Assembly: GCA_037126765.1 (NCBI GenBank)
Contig: JBBCBC010000009.1
Location: 28,790,870-28,854,869, forward strand
Length of the DNA: 64,000 bases
Direction of reading: 5' to 3'
From: Stenogyne calaminthoides
Lineage: Eukaryota > Streptophyta > Magnoliopsida > Lamiales > Lamiaceae
The first letter of the stretch is position 1. Every line of letters starts with the position of its first letter. The translations under genes were made by a program, and so were the position numbers. Shown here in pieces: positions 44,909-58,128 of this stretch. The notes under the pieces were generated by a model, which had not been told where the DNA came from, ran no database searches, and saw nothing but the letters and a program-made list of their open reading frames with translations.

Positions 44909-47900
44909 ATGGCATCGATGAGCAGAGATGAAAAAAAACTCGATATATGGTATCTTGACAGTGGATGTTCAAGACATATGACAGGATACAAGAAGTTACT
45001 CAGTGACTATGTTGAACATAGAGGCCCACATATCACTTTTGGAGATAACTCCAAGGGACAGACTGAAGGATATGGAACTTTGGAAATCGACTCAGTTCAT
45101 ATCCATGGTGTTTCATATGTATCTGGATTGAAGCATAACACGCTTTCAATTAGCCAATTGCGTGATAAAGGTTTTAATGTTGAGTTCTCTAAGAACTTAT
45201 GTTTTGTGAAAGATGATACATCACGAAAAGTATTCTTGTTGGTACAAAAAGGGAATGTGTATCTTGCTGATTGGAGTTCAACTCCTAAAGATACATGTTT
45301 AGTTGCTAAAAGTTCCAAAGATACCAGTTGGTTATGGCATAAAAGAATGAATCACCTAAATTTCAAAACCCTGAACAAGCTTGCAAGATTAGCTCTTGTG
45401 AGAGGGTTACCTAACAAAGTGTTCAGTAAGGAACATATTTGTGATGCGTGCGGAAAAGGCAAGCAGATAAAAGCATCATTTAAAAGTAAAGTTGAGGTTT
45501 CTACTGAAAGAATACTTCAGTTACTTCATATGGATCTTTTTGGTCCTATAACACCTGTGAGCACAAATGGCAGGAAATACACATTGGTAGTAGTTGATGA
45601 CTACTCGAGATATACTTGGGTCATATTCTTACTTAGTAAGAAAGAGACTCAGATAAAACTGCCAGAGCTACTGAAAAGGCTCAGTATTGAGAAGAATCTG
45701 AGTGTGGTCAAAATCTGATTTGACAAAGGAACTGAATTTATAAATCATATTATATATCGATTATTGTGCATAAATGGAATTTCTCATGAAACATCATTTT
45801 GCAAGGACCCCTCAACAAAATGGTGTTCTTTGAAAGAAGGAACAGGACTCGAAAAAGAAGGCTGCAAGGACAATGATACAAGTCGATATTCCTAAAAGAT
45901 TTTGGGTCAAGTCATCAACACCGCATGCTACTCACGAGAATAGATCCATCTTTGACTAAGAGTCAAGGCAAAACACCTTATGAGCTTTGGAATGAAAGGA
46001 AGCCTCTTGTTTCTTTCTTTCGTGTGTTTGGTTGCAAGTGTTTCATACACAATAATGGTAAAGATCGGTTGAAAACTTTTTGATAGTAAAAGGCGATGAA
46101 GGAATATTCTTAGGATATTCTAAAGTCGAAAAAGCTTTCAGGAGTTTACAACTGTAGGACTCTTATTGTGGAGGAAACACCTCATGTTGTTTTTGATGAA
46201 ACTATTTGTGTTCAGAAGAAACAGGAACATGATCTTGATGAACCGACTAAGAGGATCACCAGATTAAGCTGAAACAAAAAGAAAAATCATCTCTCTTGAA
46301 CACGAAAAGCGAAAGTCGGTCACAATCTATGATTGGAGTGACTCGAGACTCGAGATAAAGAAGTTGAGAATGGAAATCGAGGATGGTGAGACTCGGGAAA
46401 ACCAAAGACTCAAAGGTAAACCAATCTGAGCAGACACGATTCGGACTCGGTATGTGATGCCAATGAAGATGTGGTCACGGTGAGGCAAATTCCGAATCTA
46501 TCAACCAAAGGGAACAAATGTCTCGACAATGTTGCGAATAAATTTCCCGAGGAAGATGATTCACTTTCTCCTTTCTACATTGTTCCCCGAGTTTCTTCGA
46601 TATAACCGAACCTAACATTTCAAATGTTGAGGATACTATTGAAGGGAACATCAAGAAGGAAATGGTTAGATAGTCATCCTACAAGTCAGTTGTGGGTGAT
46701 CTAGCTGAAGATGTTAAGACAAGAAGGTTCCATGGTGAAAGTGCACTATTCTGCTTGCTTCCTATCGGAGAAAGAACTGCAGAGATTGGTGAAGCTCTAC
46801 AAGATTAAGTATTGGATTCTTGCTATGCAAGATGAAATTTGAATCAATTCTCAAGGAATGAAGTATGGGAGTTGGTAGATAGACACGAAAGGCACAATGT
46901 CATTGGAACCAAGTGGGTTTTCAAAAATAAAAGAGATGAAAACAACAACATTGTAAGAAACAAGGCAAGGCTAGTTGCACAAGGTTATTCCCAAGAAGAA
47001 GGCTTGGATTATGATGAAACCTTTGCACCGGTTGCAAGACTAAAGCCATCAGATTGTTTCTTGCATATCTTTGCCCACATGAAGTTCTGATCTATCAAAT
47101 GGATGTGAAAAGTGCATTTCCCCGAGCGGTGTGCTTAAAGAAGAGGTTTATGTGGAACAACCTCCACGGGTTCAAAGCAGAATGACCAAGTTTCTGGGCT
47201 CGGAAAAGCCTTGTATGGTCTCAAGCAAGCACCCGAGCATGGTATGATACTCTTTCTGGGTTTCTTCTTGACCATGGTTTTGTCGAAAAGGCTGTTGATA
47301 GAACTCTGTTGGGATAGAGGATGGGAAAGATATCTTCTTGGTTCGGATATATGTTGATGACATCATTTTTTTGGATCTCAAACCATCAATTTGTGTGAAA
47401 AGTTTTTCAACAGCGATGAAAGGAAAGTTTGAGATGTCAATGATGGGAGAGATGAATTTCTTTTCTAGGTCTTCAAGTGAAACAATCAAAGGAAAGAATA
47501 TTCATCAACCGAGGCAAAGTACACCCGAGATCGATTGCCAAATATGGTGTACAAAATTGCAATGCGATTAGGATTCCTATGAATACTAACTACAAGATGG
47601 ATCGATTCGGAAGGCAAATCGATGTAAATCATATCGATTATAGAGGAATCATTGGATCATTGCTCTATCTCCACGACAAGTAGGCGGATATAACATTTTC
47701 TTTGTTGGGATATGTGCAAGATACCAAGCTAATCCTAAGACTAGTCACATGGAGGTCGCTAAAAAGATCTTGAGATATATTAAGGGCACGCGAGTGAATG
47801 AGAGGATTATGGTATCCGGTGATGATAACCTTGAATTAGCGGGTTACTCGGATCTTCGACTATGGAGGTTCTTGAATTGATGAAGTCCACAACAGGAACT

Positions 47901-48288
47901 TGTCAATTTCTAGGAAGCAAACCGATATCTTGTTTTCAAAAAAATGGACCTCGAAGAGCAAACCAAGATTATGGGAAGTTTGAATACATGGGCTGCGAGG
48001 AAGTCGGCTGCGTGCTCGATTCTTTGGCTCGGACAACAATTAAGGGATTATAAAGTTGTGGCCAATGAAGTACCAATATTTTGTGACAATAATAGTGCCA
48101 TTGCTATTTCACAAAATCCGTTATTACACACCGGATGCAAGCATGTGGATATCGGACATCACTTCATCGGAGATCATGTCGAGAAAAAGGACATAAGGAT
48201 GGAGAAAATTCATACCGATAGGCAAAGAGGCGATATCTTGACTAAACCTTTGGTGAATCAAGATTTCGTGAACTTTCGGTTGAATTAG
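44909..48288 (+). pseudogene. E2 pol: protease, integrase, RT, RNase H, broken
   Basis: An open frame 44909-45718 holds the protease site WYLDSGCSRHMTG (intact DSG), the GAG-pre-integrase motif WHKRMNHLNFKTL, a CDACGKGKQ segment, and the integrase start LLHMDLFGP and VVVDDYSRYTW. After 45718 the integrase is shattered to about 46300. RT fragments: 46839-47090 ([25 protein letters not shown]), the motif A region at about 47098 reading YQMDVKSAF with the catalytic Asp kept, and IYVDD near 47350. RNase H fragments are at 47840-48288, ending with DILTKPLVNQDF. Its active-site residues are better preserved than those of E1, despite more frameshifts. Confidence 0.85.
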
Positions 48289-48940
48289 GGATGTTAGAAC
48301 CGGTGTATAGAGTAAATCGAAAATTGAAGGTTTTCGGATACATGAAGCTTTCTCGAATTCTCTCTTGAAACTCGGGATAAAATGAAATCTTGAATCGAGT
48401 CTCAAGAAACTCAGATTCTCGATAGGCGTACTTTCAAGAACATGTTGAACCCTTTTCAAGATTTCGAAGATTATAATCGACATTTTATCAAGGTCGAGAC
48501 TCAAGAAAACCGATAGAAGGAAATTAGTCGAAGAAGTAATGACTCATGTGAGCCATTTATTGCTTAAATAAAACTCAGTAATCATTTGCAATAAATACAA
48601 AACACCTGAGGAATGTTTTGGGCGGGATCGTTTTAAATTCGAAGAAGGATATTCATTTCTTTGCTTCGCCACATTATTGACCACGAGGAGGATATTTTGG
48701 CGGCTTACTTTTCGGAGATCGTCGGTTCATATACCCGATTAATGGGAGATTAATCTCAACCAATTACTTTTCACCTAACCTACACGATTCCCCACGATCT
48801 CAAAGCTATCTATACCTCTTCAAGCCATTCAAGCCAAAATTTTATCAAACCCTTCGTTCCCAAATACTCAGAACTAAAATCCCTTTTGCCCGAGAAATCG
48901 TAAAACCCTAAAGCTTCAAATTCTTCAATCACATTCTAAA

Positions 48941-51900
48941 ATGGCTCCAACCTGTTTACGAGAGATTGGTCATAACCAATAAATAAGTACGTGCGAGTTC
49001 ATTGTTCCACTTGAGAGCTCAACCAACTCAAAGCCGGTAAGAGGAGGCTCGAAATATGATCCGATGGCCAAACTCACCCATCTAGTCGCAAGTCGACCCT
49101 GCACAGGAGTTCATAAAAAGGAGGTAATCGAATTCATCCGCAATTTGAAAACAGATGAAGAAGATTGTATGCACTCTTCGATTCATCAGTATCTCATCTA
49201 GATCACTTTCATCAAAATACGTCGATTTTGAGAGAGGAGTTGTGCATTATTCGAAAAATCTGAATGATGTGTTTGAGCTATGTGATAGAGGAGAGGATCT
49301 GCGATGTATATGTCGGGAAAGAGAAGCGAGTACCTAGATAGGATTGATGAGAATCTGTGAAGTTTGAGGCAACTTTGAACAAGAAGCACCTAAAGCCACA
49401 ATATCGTAAGGCCGATGGATATTGTGAGCAAGAGCGTCATGAGTCTCAAGGGGAGTTTTGAGCGGAGATAAGTACCCCGAAAGCTCGATCGATGGCGGCG
49501 ATCAAGGCATCTCCCACCACCGACTTCAACCGGGCTGAAATTCTTAGTTCGGATGGTGTCGGAACAAGCCAAGATCATAAAAAAGAGTCAATGGGGAAAT
49601 CACAATGAAAGGCAAGATCCACCATGCCACCAAAATTGCCTATATTTTGGAGATGTGCAGAGAGGAAGAGGATATCTTCGCCAACTCAACCCCATTCCCT
49701 AAATCCAAAATTCTCTTCAAACCCATCTTTGTGAAGAAGCCGGGCTATTCGAGGGAAAAGAGAAAAAAGGTAGAATCACCTTGGTAATTTCGAGAAAGAG
49801 ACTCAACAAACCGGGGGGGAAGGTTCTGTTGGAGGCAAAAAAATAGAGCAAGGAGCAAAACTATTGAGGCGAGAAGAACCTCGCTCCAAAGCCTTGAAGA
49901 TTGGTGGTTCTCACCGACGATGGTAGCAGATGATTCCGAGGAGAGACAACTTGAGGGCCAAAGCGCTCAAAGTTCACCATTACAAGTCTTTGGCAAAGTT
50001 ATCTCAAGGACACAGATCGACCGAGGAAGCGGGTCTTTCGAGGTCTTTGGAGACATCACTTCGGTTCGGATAAAATTCCTCAGAAATTTTTAAAGCCGAG
50101 CTCAGACCTCGAAATGCCTACCTCGGATGAACAAGGCTCGGGATCAAGAGCCGGCTCGAGTCGATCCAAGATGTGCAGCTCGGACCATCAAGACAACTCG
50201 GACTCATATCGAGGAAATGCCACTTTAGGTCTCGTAACCCGCTCCGGATGCAAACCGAGGACTGAATGCACAAGCCAGATACTGCGGGCTCGGGGCAAAA
50301 ATGTACTCGATGAGCTCTCGAGTTACCTATCGCTTGATCCTTAGCGAAGCCTCTACTGAACGAGAGCCCGAGATGGAAGAAAGGCGAGGCTGAAGAAGGC
50401 GAATGGAGGAGCAAGGGGGAACGGTTCATCCTTGACCGATACCCTGAGCTCAGCTCATACCCTGATCTGCAAGATATATTCTTCAGATTAAGAACGACAG
50501 TGTATATCCTCAATCAGACTCTTCCCGAGATGCTTGATATTGCTACATTCGAGGGGAAGGTGGAATGAGGAGATGCCTTCCCGACCGACTTCTCGGGGTT
50601 CGAAGGAATGGCTTCAGATTGAAAAATTCGATTTTGATGAAATGTTGGTTAAGAGAAAAGCTAGCCGAGAAGAAAGCAAATGAGGTTGAGTGCCCGAGCG
50701 CCGTGAGACAAATCCAAAGATGGAGATGGGGACCAACAGGGAGAAGCTGAGGATCAGTCTCAAACAGAAATAGAGACTTCTGTTGCTGATCAACCTCAGA
50801 CTGAAGCTAGCACTCTTCAGGTACCTTTTGGCACTATTGATAATGATGCGGAGTTCTTGAAAGTACTATCTTTAATTTTCAAACGTCGATAAATGGCATC
50901 GAGGCTCAATTGGAGGCTGGAGCTCAGGATGAAGCAGAAGCTCAGGATGATCAAACAGCACAGAAGGTGCAGAAGGCTGCTGAGATTGATCTCACTCCCG
51001 TAATGGAGAAACTTGAGAAGATTGAGCCAATGGCAATCAAAATTGCTCAGATGGAAGAAACATTGGCCAATCAAGCTCGAAGACAATGGAAGGACTTAGC
51101 CATTCTTGAATCGTGCGAATCAAAAACACTCTGACCACTCAGATGACCTCCATGGAAGAAAAGCTAAAAGAAAAGCTGGAGGGAGTCAATGCAGAGATAA
51201 GTGATGAAATGAAACAAAAGCACCAGGAGTCGACTGAATTGCTAGAGGTGAAACTGACAGAGAAATATGAGGTGCGGATCAAATCTGTTGTTGAGGAAAT
51301 GAGCTCAGTGCTCATGACCAAGATGAGAAGATGCTTAAAGATGCACTCTCCGGCGGCTTTGCCCACATTTCGAAGAACCTGTCGGGCTAAGAACTACATT
51401 AGAAGAATGGAAGATGAGCAAGATCAACTAGCGAAGAGATCATTTGTGTGAGAAAGCAAAACGAGATCATATGGACACGAGCTCTCCGGACTTCTTCCAA
51501 ACTACTGGTGCAAGAAGGGGAAAGGGAAAGGTGCAGACCTCGGGGAAGTTCATGGCACGTATTTTGGAAAAGAAGGCTCGAGAAAGATCTTTGAAATGTA
51601 CAATTTAGCCCAAGCCTTTAAAGAAGTCGATGCTCTTGAGAAGTTAAAATTTGCTCAACCTTTGTTTTACATTCGAAGTTCTGAGCAAACCAAGCTTGAG
51701 GTTGCAAGAGAGGCGAGTGTTAGAACTAAGGTTGGAACAAGCCAGCCGGTCTTGAATCGCCTATGAAGAGGAAAGCCTTGGCGTTGTTCAACTGTAAGCA
51801 AGCGTCGGCGAAAGCTTTAAGCCAACCCAGAGAAAAACCGGATTACGGAAAATGCGAAGAAGACTGAGTCTCAACCTCGGAAGAAAGTCTTCAACTCGAG

Positions 51901-52490
51901 AGAGGCTCGATGACACTCAAAAAAGAACAAGCTAAGAAAGCTCTTGCTTCGGTCTCGGGAACTTCGCGGATCGAGAAAAGAGATATTAAAAGCGAAATGA
52001 AGGAGTGACTTGAAAGTTTAAAGCAAGAGGAAGGAACATCGAAAAGGAAGGGGCCCCATGTTGATAAATGGATGCCCATTAAACTCGGCGACATGTGGGA
52101 AGAAGTGAAAGAACCTTACGGTTCAATTTTGATGTTCTCGGGGAATGGAGAAGGAAGGCTCGATCGTAAGCGAAGCTTTCATTGAACATCTTCTCACCTT
52201 TTTATCCAAAGTATCTACAAAATTTGGATTAACCTTGCGGATGAAGGTGGAGTCTGATAGTATCCCCAGGTCCATATTCCTATCCTCCTCGAAACTTGGT
52301 AATGGCTTGGTAAATGAAAAGGCCATTACGCAAGAAATTGCTTTCAATCTGGGTCGAGATGGGACTAATCGAAAGCGATCCGGACATCATCAGGGAAAGA
52401 AATGAGCTGAAGAAGAGATACTTCGGAATGTTTGATCTGGAAGTACCCACTGATGAAATCGAAAATGAAGCAAACAGAGCAGAAGACTGA
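48941..52490 (+). pseudogene. E2 third ORF, env-like position
   Basis: It starts ATGGCTCCAACC at 48941, matching the E1 ORF start MAPT, and remains collinear at nucleotide level with the E1 third ORF to about 52490. Recognisable parts: CREEEDIF and STPFPKSK near 49650-49705; a coiled-coil-like stretch 50910-51440 with LEKIEPMAIKIAQMEETLA and VVEEMSSVLMTKM; and KAITQEIA near 52320. Frameshifts are frequent outside 50760-51440. No signal peptide or transmembrane helix was seen. Confidence 0.6.
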
Positions 52491-52848
52491 AGAGCCAAAT
52501 CTGAAGACTAAAAACTGAAGACTCAGAAGATTTTGTGTTTCTTCAAATGTTTGTCTTTTTTATTTTGTTTTTTATAAATTCATTGTAATCTGTAAAGCTA
52601 CACTTATCATCAATGAAGATTTATCACTATGCTCAAAAGATAATACCTCATTATCTTATTTTACATGTCTTTTGATATGCCTGATTACTGATTGTTTGGT
52701 GATGAAATTCTTGGGAGACTCTCTGAAATTTTTTTTGGGAGATTCTCCGATTCAGGAAACTGTTGGGACATAACCAATCTTGTAATAGATAAAACTGAAA
52801 CCTGAGAATAGGTTATATACTTGTAACAAGATAGGTTTTGGCATCATC

Positions 52849-52862
52849 AAAAAGGGGGAAAT
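52849..52862 (+). promoter_or_regulatory. E2 polypurine tract
   Basis: AAAAAGGGGGAAAT directly precedes the 3' LTR start TGTTGGGAG. Confidence 0.85.
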
Positions 52863-54784
52863 TGTTGGGAGATGAATTTAATAAAAGATTATATGATTTT
52901 GATTAAGATCCCAAAACCCCGAAAGTATGACATGTTCAAGAATGATCTTGATAGTTGAGTCGAGGATTAGGTTTTAGAGTATTGAGGATGTTATCGCAAA
53001 ATGTATAAGTCGCCAGATATAGTTTTGAATAGTCTCACGAAGACTCAAGATGAAACCGAGAGAGATCAAGACTTCAAAGATGAAGACTCGAAGATAAGCG
53101 GTCAAGATAAATCAAGACTCGAAGACTCAAGACACAAGATCAAGACCGAGTATCCGAAGATCAAGAATACTAAAAGCACGATAATTCGAAGACTCGAAGA
53201 ATATCTTTGAATGCTAAATATGAACTGAATGTTCCGAGGCAATTTGAATATATCTATCGAGAAGGATGCAATCTTGAGAGAAAGCGTGATGCCTTAGAAA
53301 GTTAGATATTGCCGAGACATTCAAATGCGGATAAAAGGAACTAAGTCAAGTATTGTTAAGGTTATACCAAACTCGAGTTTGTAATCAAAAAGAGCCGTTA
53401 AAGGTGTCTACCCTTAATCGAAGACAAAAGTCAAAAAAGAGGAAGATGATGACTGCATACCATCTTGACAATAGCGGTGACAAAGGATAATTTGAAAAAA
53501 GATGTCGGATGTACGAAAGTTCGGTGTAAAAAGTGAAGACCGGCTACATGAAAGGATATTGCCTAAAACGTGTTAGGGAGTTTCAAACTCTAAATATAGC
53601 GTTTCTCACACACCATAAGAGGGAACTCACGGGAAGCTATCTCCAACGGATAGTTTTCAAGAGTGACCTTGGTGTATGCCTATAAATCTTGGTGACCCTC
53701 TACATAGTAAGGTTACGGGGAAATTTATCATAACAAGAGCTCAAACTTATTCTTGCAAAAGTTAAAGCACTTTCGAAATACCTTGAATTTCCCAAGTGCT
53801 TTTATATTGAAAAGAGAGCTCACTTTACTAAGCCTAGCTTGATAAGATTTATCAAAGCTTAGTCGAGATATCCTAACCCTTTGCATTGTGCTTTATTGTA
53901 AAGGATATCTCATCCTAGTTTGAAACCAACCAAGAAACCCCAAACCCTTGAGAAGGTAGTTGGAGTGTGTTTGTTGGTGAGTAGAGTTAAAAGAGTTAGT
54001 AAACTACGCGGAGTAGTCGTAAAACTCTAGAGAAGTTAGTAAGCTACGGGGGTAGTCCGAAAGCTTGTGTGTGATTGAGTAAGTAAACCACGGAGGTAGT
54101 CGTAGAAAACTCAAGGTCGGGTTGAGTAAGTAAACTACGTGGAGTAGTCGTAAAAAACTCAGTACGAAGTTGAGTAAGTAAACTACGAGGTAGTCGTAAA
54201 GCTCGGTTTGATAGTGAATTTCTCTCAAGAGTCGGGAGAGTGGATGTAGGAGCTTGAGTCTCTCGAACCACTATAATCGCTTTGTGTTCTTTATTGCTTT
54301 CCTTATCGTGCTTAATTGTTGCATCAACTTGATTTTGAAAGCATACTTTTCATCGATATTGGTTGGAATCAATCCTTTCGAAAGTTGCATAAGTGATTCA
54401 CAGCCTAATCACTATTTCATAAGGGAAGGTTTTAACCAAAGCTTAAAAGCGAGTATAATCTAAGGGCCAACCATTCCAAGACGGTGAGTAGCTAGAACAG
54501 ATAGTTACCAAACTGAACTCTCATCGAGGATTTGATAAGTTAGTTATCGATCCAAGCAACTCGGGATCTCTGACACTCAGGACTCGGTTGGGATTATCTC
54601 GAGGTATTCAAAGCGGCTTCGAGGATCACATCTCGAGACTTTGACTCGAGCGATCTGTGCTTCTCCGAACCTAATCTTGATTTTTCGACCCAAAGTGACC
54701 TCGATGAAAAAAAGTTTTAAAAATCACGAACGCGTGTATTCCCCCCCCATACACGTGTAAGACTCGTTCTCACCGGGACCAACA
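52863..54784 (+). repeat. E2 3' LTR
   Basis: Collinear with 40416-42326. Differences include CTGAGTATG against CGAAAGTATG and TCAGGATTC against TCGAGGATT in the first 120 bases, again of the CTG/CAG against CG type. It contains the 46-bp array at about 53995-54215. Confidence 0.9.
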
Positions 54785-55431
54785 ATGAGGGATACTGGGG
54801 GTGTCAAGAAAGATCCAAAGGGGAAGTGCTTCAACTGCGGTGAAAAGGGACATTGGAGGTCAGTCTGTTCCAAACCAAAGCGGAATGGAAAGAAAGGTAA
54901 TTCTCATGCACTAGTTGTTGAAACTTGTTTAGCGGCGTATGCTACCCATTCGTGGGTAATGGATACGGGATCCACTGATCATGTGTGTTTCACATTCTGA
55001 GGGGTTCAAGTTGACCCAAGCAACTTAGTGGAAGTGAGATCCTCATCACCAACCGGGCGATCTTCTACGAGAGTAGCGGTGAAGCGATGATGGGAGACGT
55101 GCACCTATCTTTTGAAGACAAGTTTTTAGTTTTGAGAGATGTTCTTTACGTTCCAGTTTTTCGCAAAAACCTTATTTCAGTTTCTAAACTAATTAATGAT
55201 GGATATTCTGTTCGTTTTTCTAAGCAAGTTACTATTTACCGTAACAATGTGTTTATCTGTCTTGGAATTTTGTGGAACAATCTCTATACTATTAACTGTG
55301 CACACCACTCACAAAATGCATCTTATAACACATCGATTGTTTCATGCAATAAGAGAAAACGTTCAGAAAACATGAACGAGACACTTCTATGGCATCTAAG
55401 ACTGGGTCATATTAATCTAAATAGGATCTAA
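54785..55431 (+). pseudogene. E3 zinc knuckle and protease, broken
   Basis: Continues E3 after E2. The zinc knuckle CFNCGEKGHWRSVC (CX2CX4HX4C) at about 54827-54868 is complete. The protease site VMDTGSTDHVC is at about 54957-54990, followed by TGA at 54998. A frame change occurs before 55087; the rest of the protease and pre-integrase region (VLYVPVFRKNLISVSKL, LLWHLRLGHINLNRI) follows to the TAA at 55429. Confidence 0.88.
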
Positions 55432-56487
55432 AGGTTGGTGAAAGATGGTTTGCTGTCGGACCTGCAGTTAGAACCACTTCCAACCTGCGAATCATGTTTG
55501 GAGGGTAAGATGACCAAGAGGGCATTTGGAGCCAAGGGGAATAGAGCCACATAAGTGTTGCAAATCGTTCACACTGACGTGTGTGGTCCAATGTCAACCA
55601 AAGCTAGAGGTGGCTATGAGTATTTCGTGACTTTCATCGATGATTACTTAAGGTTCGGGTACATTTTCCTCGTGAAACACAAATCGGAAACCTTTGATAA
55701 ATTCAAGGAGTTCAAAGCCGAAGTGGAGAATCATCAGGAAAAGAGTATCAAGTTTCTACGATCTGACCGTGGAGGCGAATACCTCAGCGATGAGTTTTTG
55801 AACTACCTGTCAGACGAGGGCATTGTTTCCCAGTTGACTGTACCCGAAACCTCTCAACAAAACGGGGTTACAGAAGGAAGAAACAGAACACTCTTAGAAA
55901 TGGTCAGATCCATGATGAGTTATTCAGATCTACCCAAGTCGTTTTGGGGTCATGCCTTGGAAACAGCGGCTTACGTTCTGAATCTGGTACCAGCCAAATC
56001 GGTTCCCAAAACCCCTAAAGAGTTGTGGACCGGGCGCAAGCCCAGTCTGAGACACCTCAGGATTTGGGGGTGTCCAACATACGTGCTAGATAAGGAAGTC
56101 GGTAAGTTGGATGCATGTTCGGAGCTAAGGTTGTTTATAGGATATCCCATGAGAACAAAAGGGTGCATGTTCTATGGTCCCGAAGATCAAAAGGTGGTAA
56201 TAAGTACGCACTTTAGATTTTTGGAAGAAGACTTTATGAATAATCGAAAGCCCAAAAGTGAGATTACCTTAAATGAAATAAGAGGGCAAACTCCTATACC
56301 AATTATACAGGTTGATATACCAAGCGTCACACCGACACAATCGGAACCTCGTCGTAGTGGGAGGGTTGTTCGACAACCTGAGAGATTCATGGGGATAGGA
56401 GAATCTTCGGATTTGGTCCCCGGGGATAGTGAATCAGAACCCTGGTCCTACAAGGAGGCGGTCCAAGATAAGGATTCAGAATCCTAG
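55432..56487 (+). pseudogene. E3 integrase
   Basis: After the HHCC end (CESCLEGKM near 55490) the rve core is open from 55555 to 56487: [10 protein letters not shown] with the first catalytic Asp, [10 protein letters not shown] with the second, and the [17 protein letters not shown] helix with the Glu. The C-terminal part ([18 protein letters not shown]) and a Pro/Ser-rich linker follow. Stops at 55429 and 55552 before it and 56485 after it lie in the same frame, so the reading frame itself is kept. Confidence 0.88.
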
Positions 56488-57450
56488 CAAACTGCGATGG
56501 AAGCCGAGATGGGCTCAATGGATCATAATCAGGTGTGGGAGCTAGTTAAACCACCCAGTGGGGTAAAACCCATTGGATGCAAGTGGGTCTACAAGAGGAA
56601 AAGAGGACCGGATGGGAATGTGAAAACCTTTAAAGCTAGGCTTGTGGCAAATGGATACACTCAGAAAGAGAGTATCGATTATGAAGAAACCTTTTCGCCT
56701 GTAGCCATGCTTAAGTCCATCCGTATTCTCTTGGCAATAGCTGCGCATCTAGATTTTGAGATCTGGCAAATGGATGTCAAGATAGCTTTCCTTAACGGGA
56801 GTCTTGACGAGGAAATCTATATGCAACAGCCCGAAGGTTTCATCGAAAAAGGCCAAGAACACCTTGTGTTCAAGCTGAGAAAGTCCATTTATGGACTTAA
56901 GCAATAATCTCGGGCTTGGAACCAATGTTTTGATCATGTAATAAAATCTTATGAGTTTGATCAAAACGATTTCGAGAGTTCTGTTTATAGAAAGTGTGAC
57001 GGAACTGCCTTGGTATTCCTAGTACTATACATAGATGATATTCTGCTCATCGGAAATGATGTAAAGGTTTTGTCAGACGTAAGGGTATGGCTGTCAAAAC
57101 ATTTTGATATGAAGGACTTAGGGGAAACCGATCATATTCTTGGGATCAAGATCACTCGAGATCGAAAGAAAAGAATGATTAACTTATCGCAAGCTTCATA
57201 CATAGATACCGTTTTGAAGCGTTTCAACATACAAGATTCCAAGAAGGGTTTTGTACCTTTCAGGCATGGAATCCATCTATCGAAAGACATGTGTCCTACG
57301 ACACAAAGGGAGATAGATGACATGAGAGGCATTCCTTATGCGTCGGCAGTAGGAAGTCTCATGTATGCAATGTTGTGTACGAGACCGGATAACTGCTACG
57401 CCGTAGGCATGGTAGCGAGATATCAAAGTAATCCCGGAAATCAACATTAG
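56488..57450 (+). pseudogene. E3 reverse transcriptase
   Basis: Copia RT with WVYKRKRGPDGNV, FKARLVANGYTQKE, motif A WQMDVKIAFLNG (Asp present), a stop TAA at 56905 after SIYGLKQ, then the catalytic LYIDDILLIGND and RYQSNPGNQH, with TAG at 57448 where relatives have a Trp codon (TGG to TAG would do it). The frame is the same as that of the integrase. It would copy the element RNA if readable. Confidence 0.9.
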
Positions 57451-58013
57451 ACTGCTGTTAAGAACATTCTGAAGTATCTGAAAAGAACTCGAGATAGATT
57501 GTTGGTTTATCAGTCAGACGGTTTATTTCCAGTGGGATACACAGACTCAGATTTCCAATCAGACCTAGATTCCAAAAAATCTACCTCGGGTAGTGTGTTT
57601 TGTCTAGGGGAGAAGTTGTAACATGGAGAAGCGTTAAGCAGAAATGCATCGCCGATTCTACCATGGAAGCCGAATATGTAGCTGCTTGTGAAGCAGCGAA
57701 AGAAGCGGTGTGGCTCAAGAACTTCCTAGTGGACTTGGATGTTGTTCTGAATTTGCCCAGCACCATCACGGTCTTTTGTGATAATGGCGGAGCAGTTGCA
57801 AATTCAAGGGAACCGAGAGCCCACAAGGCCAGCAAACACATTGAAAGGAAATACCATCTTATACGAGAAATCGTTAAGAGAGGAGATATAGAGGTGGCAA
57901 AGATAGCGTCGGAAGACAACCTAGCTGATCCATTCACAAAGGGTCTGCCTCAGTTAACATTTGAGAGACATGTGGAAGGAATGGGTGTCAAGAGCGTTGC
58001 CAATCTGCTTTGA
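57451..58013 (+). pseudogene. E3 RNase H
   Basis: RNase H motifs: VGYTDSDFQSD with the first acidic residues, KKSTSGSVF, then a frameshift near 57598, then STMEAEYVAACEAAKEA with Glu, FCDNGGAVANS and KHIERKYHLIRE. It ends GVKSVANLL and TGA at 58011. It degrades the RNA strand during copying. The gene end lies about 115 bases before the 3' LTR. Confidence 0.88.
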
Positions 58014-58118
58014 GTATAAGTGGGAGAAATGTTACTAGGTTGATGTAGGTGACATTAGATGTCACCAGATAATACATCAGACATGTTGTGGTATACTTAA
58101 AAGCAGACTTTGAGTATC

Positions 58119-58128
58119 AGTGGGAGAT
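58119..58128 (+). promoter_or_regulatory. E3 polypurine tract
   Basis: AGTGGGAGAT abuts the 3' LTR start TGTTGGGG. A near copy, agtgggagaaatgtt, occurs at about 58019, just after the RNase H stop, as often seen in copia elements. Confidence 0.8.

Larger units (their letters stand above)
40416..54784 (+). mobile_element. E2: Sirevirus-like element inserted in E3 gag
   Basis: Bounded by the duplication ATGAG (40411-40415 and 54785-54789). LTRs 40416-42326 and 52863-54784 start TGTTGGGAGATGAATTTAAT and end CCAACA. It is the same family as E1 in opposite orientation: identical domain order, the same third ORF and the same LTR tandem arrays. Many positions that read CAG or CTG in E1 read CG, CGG or CCG here, often one base shorter, so frames look shattered. 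Some patches (for example 44900-45716 and 51139-51420) are clean. Confidence 0.9.
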
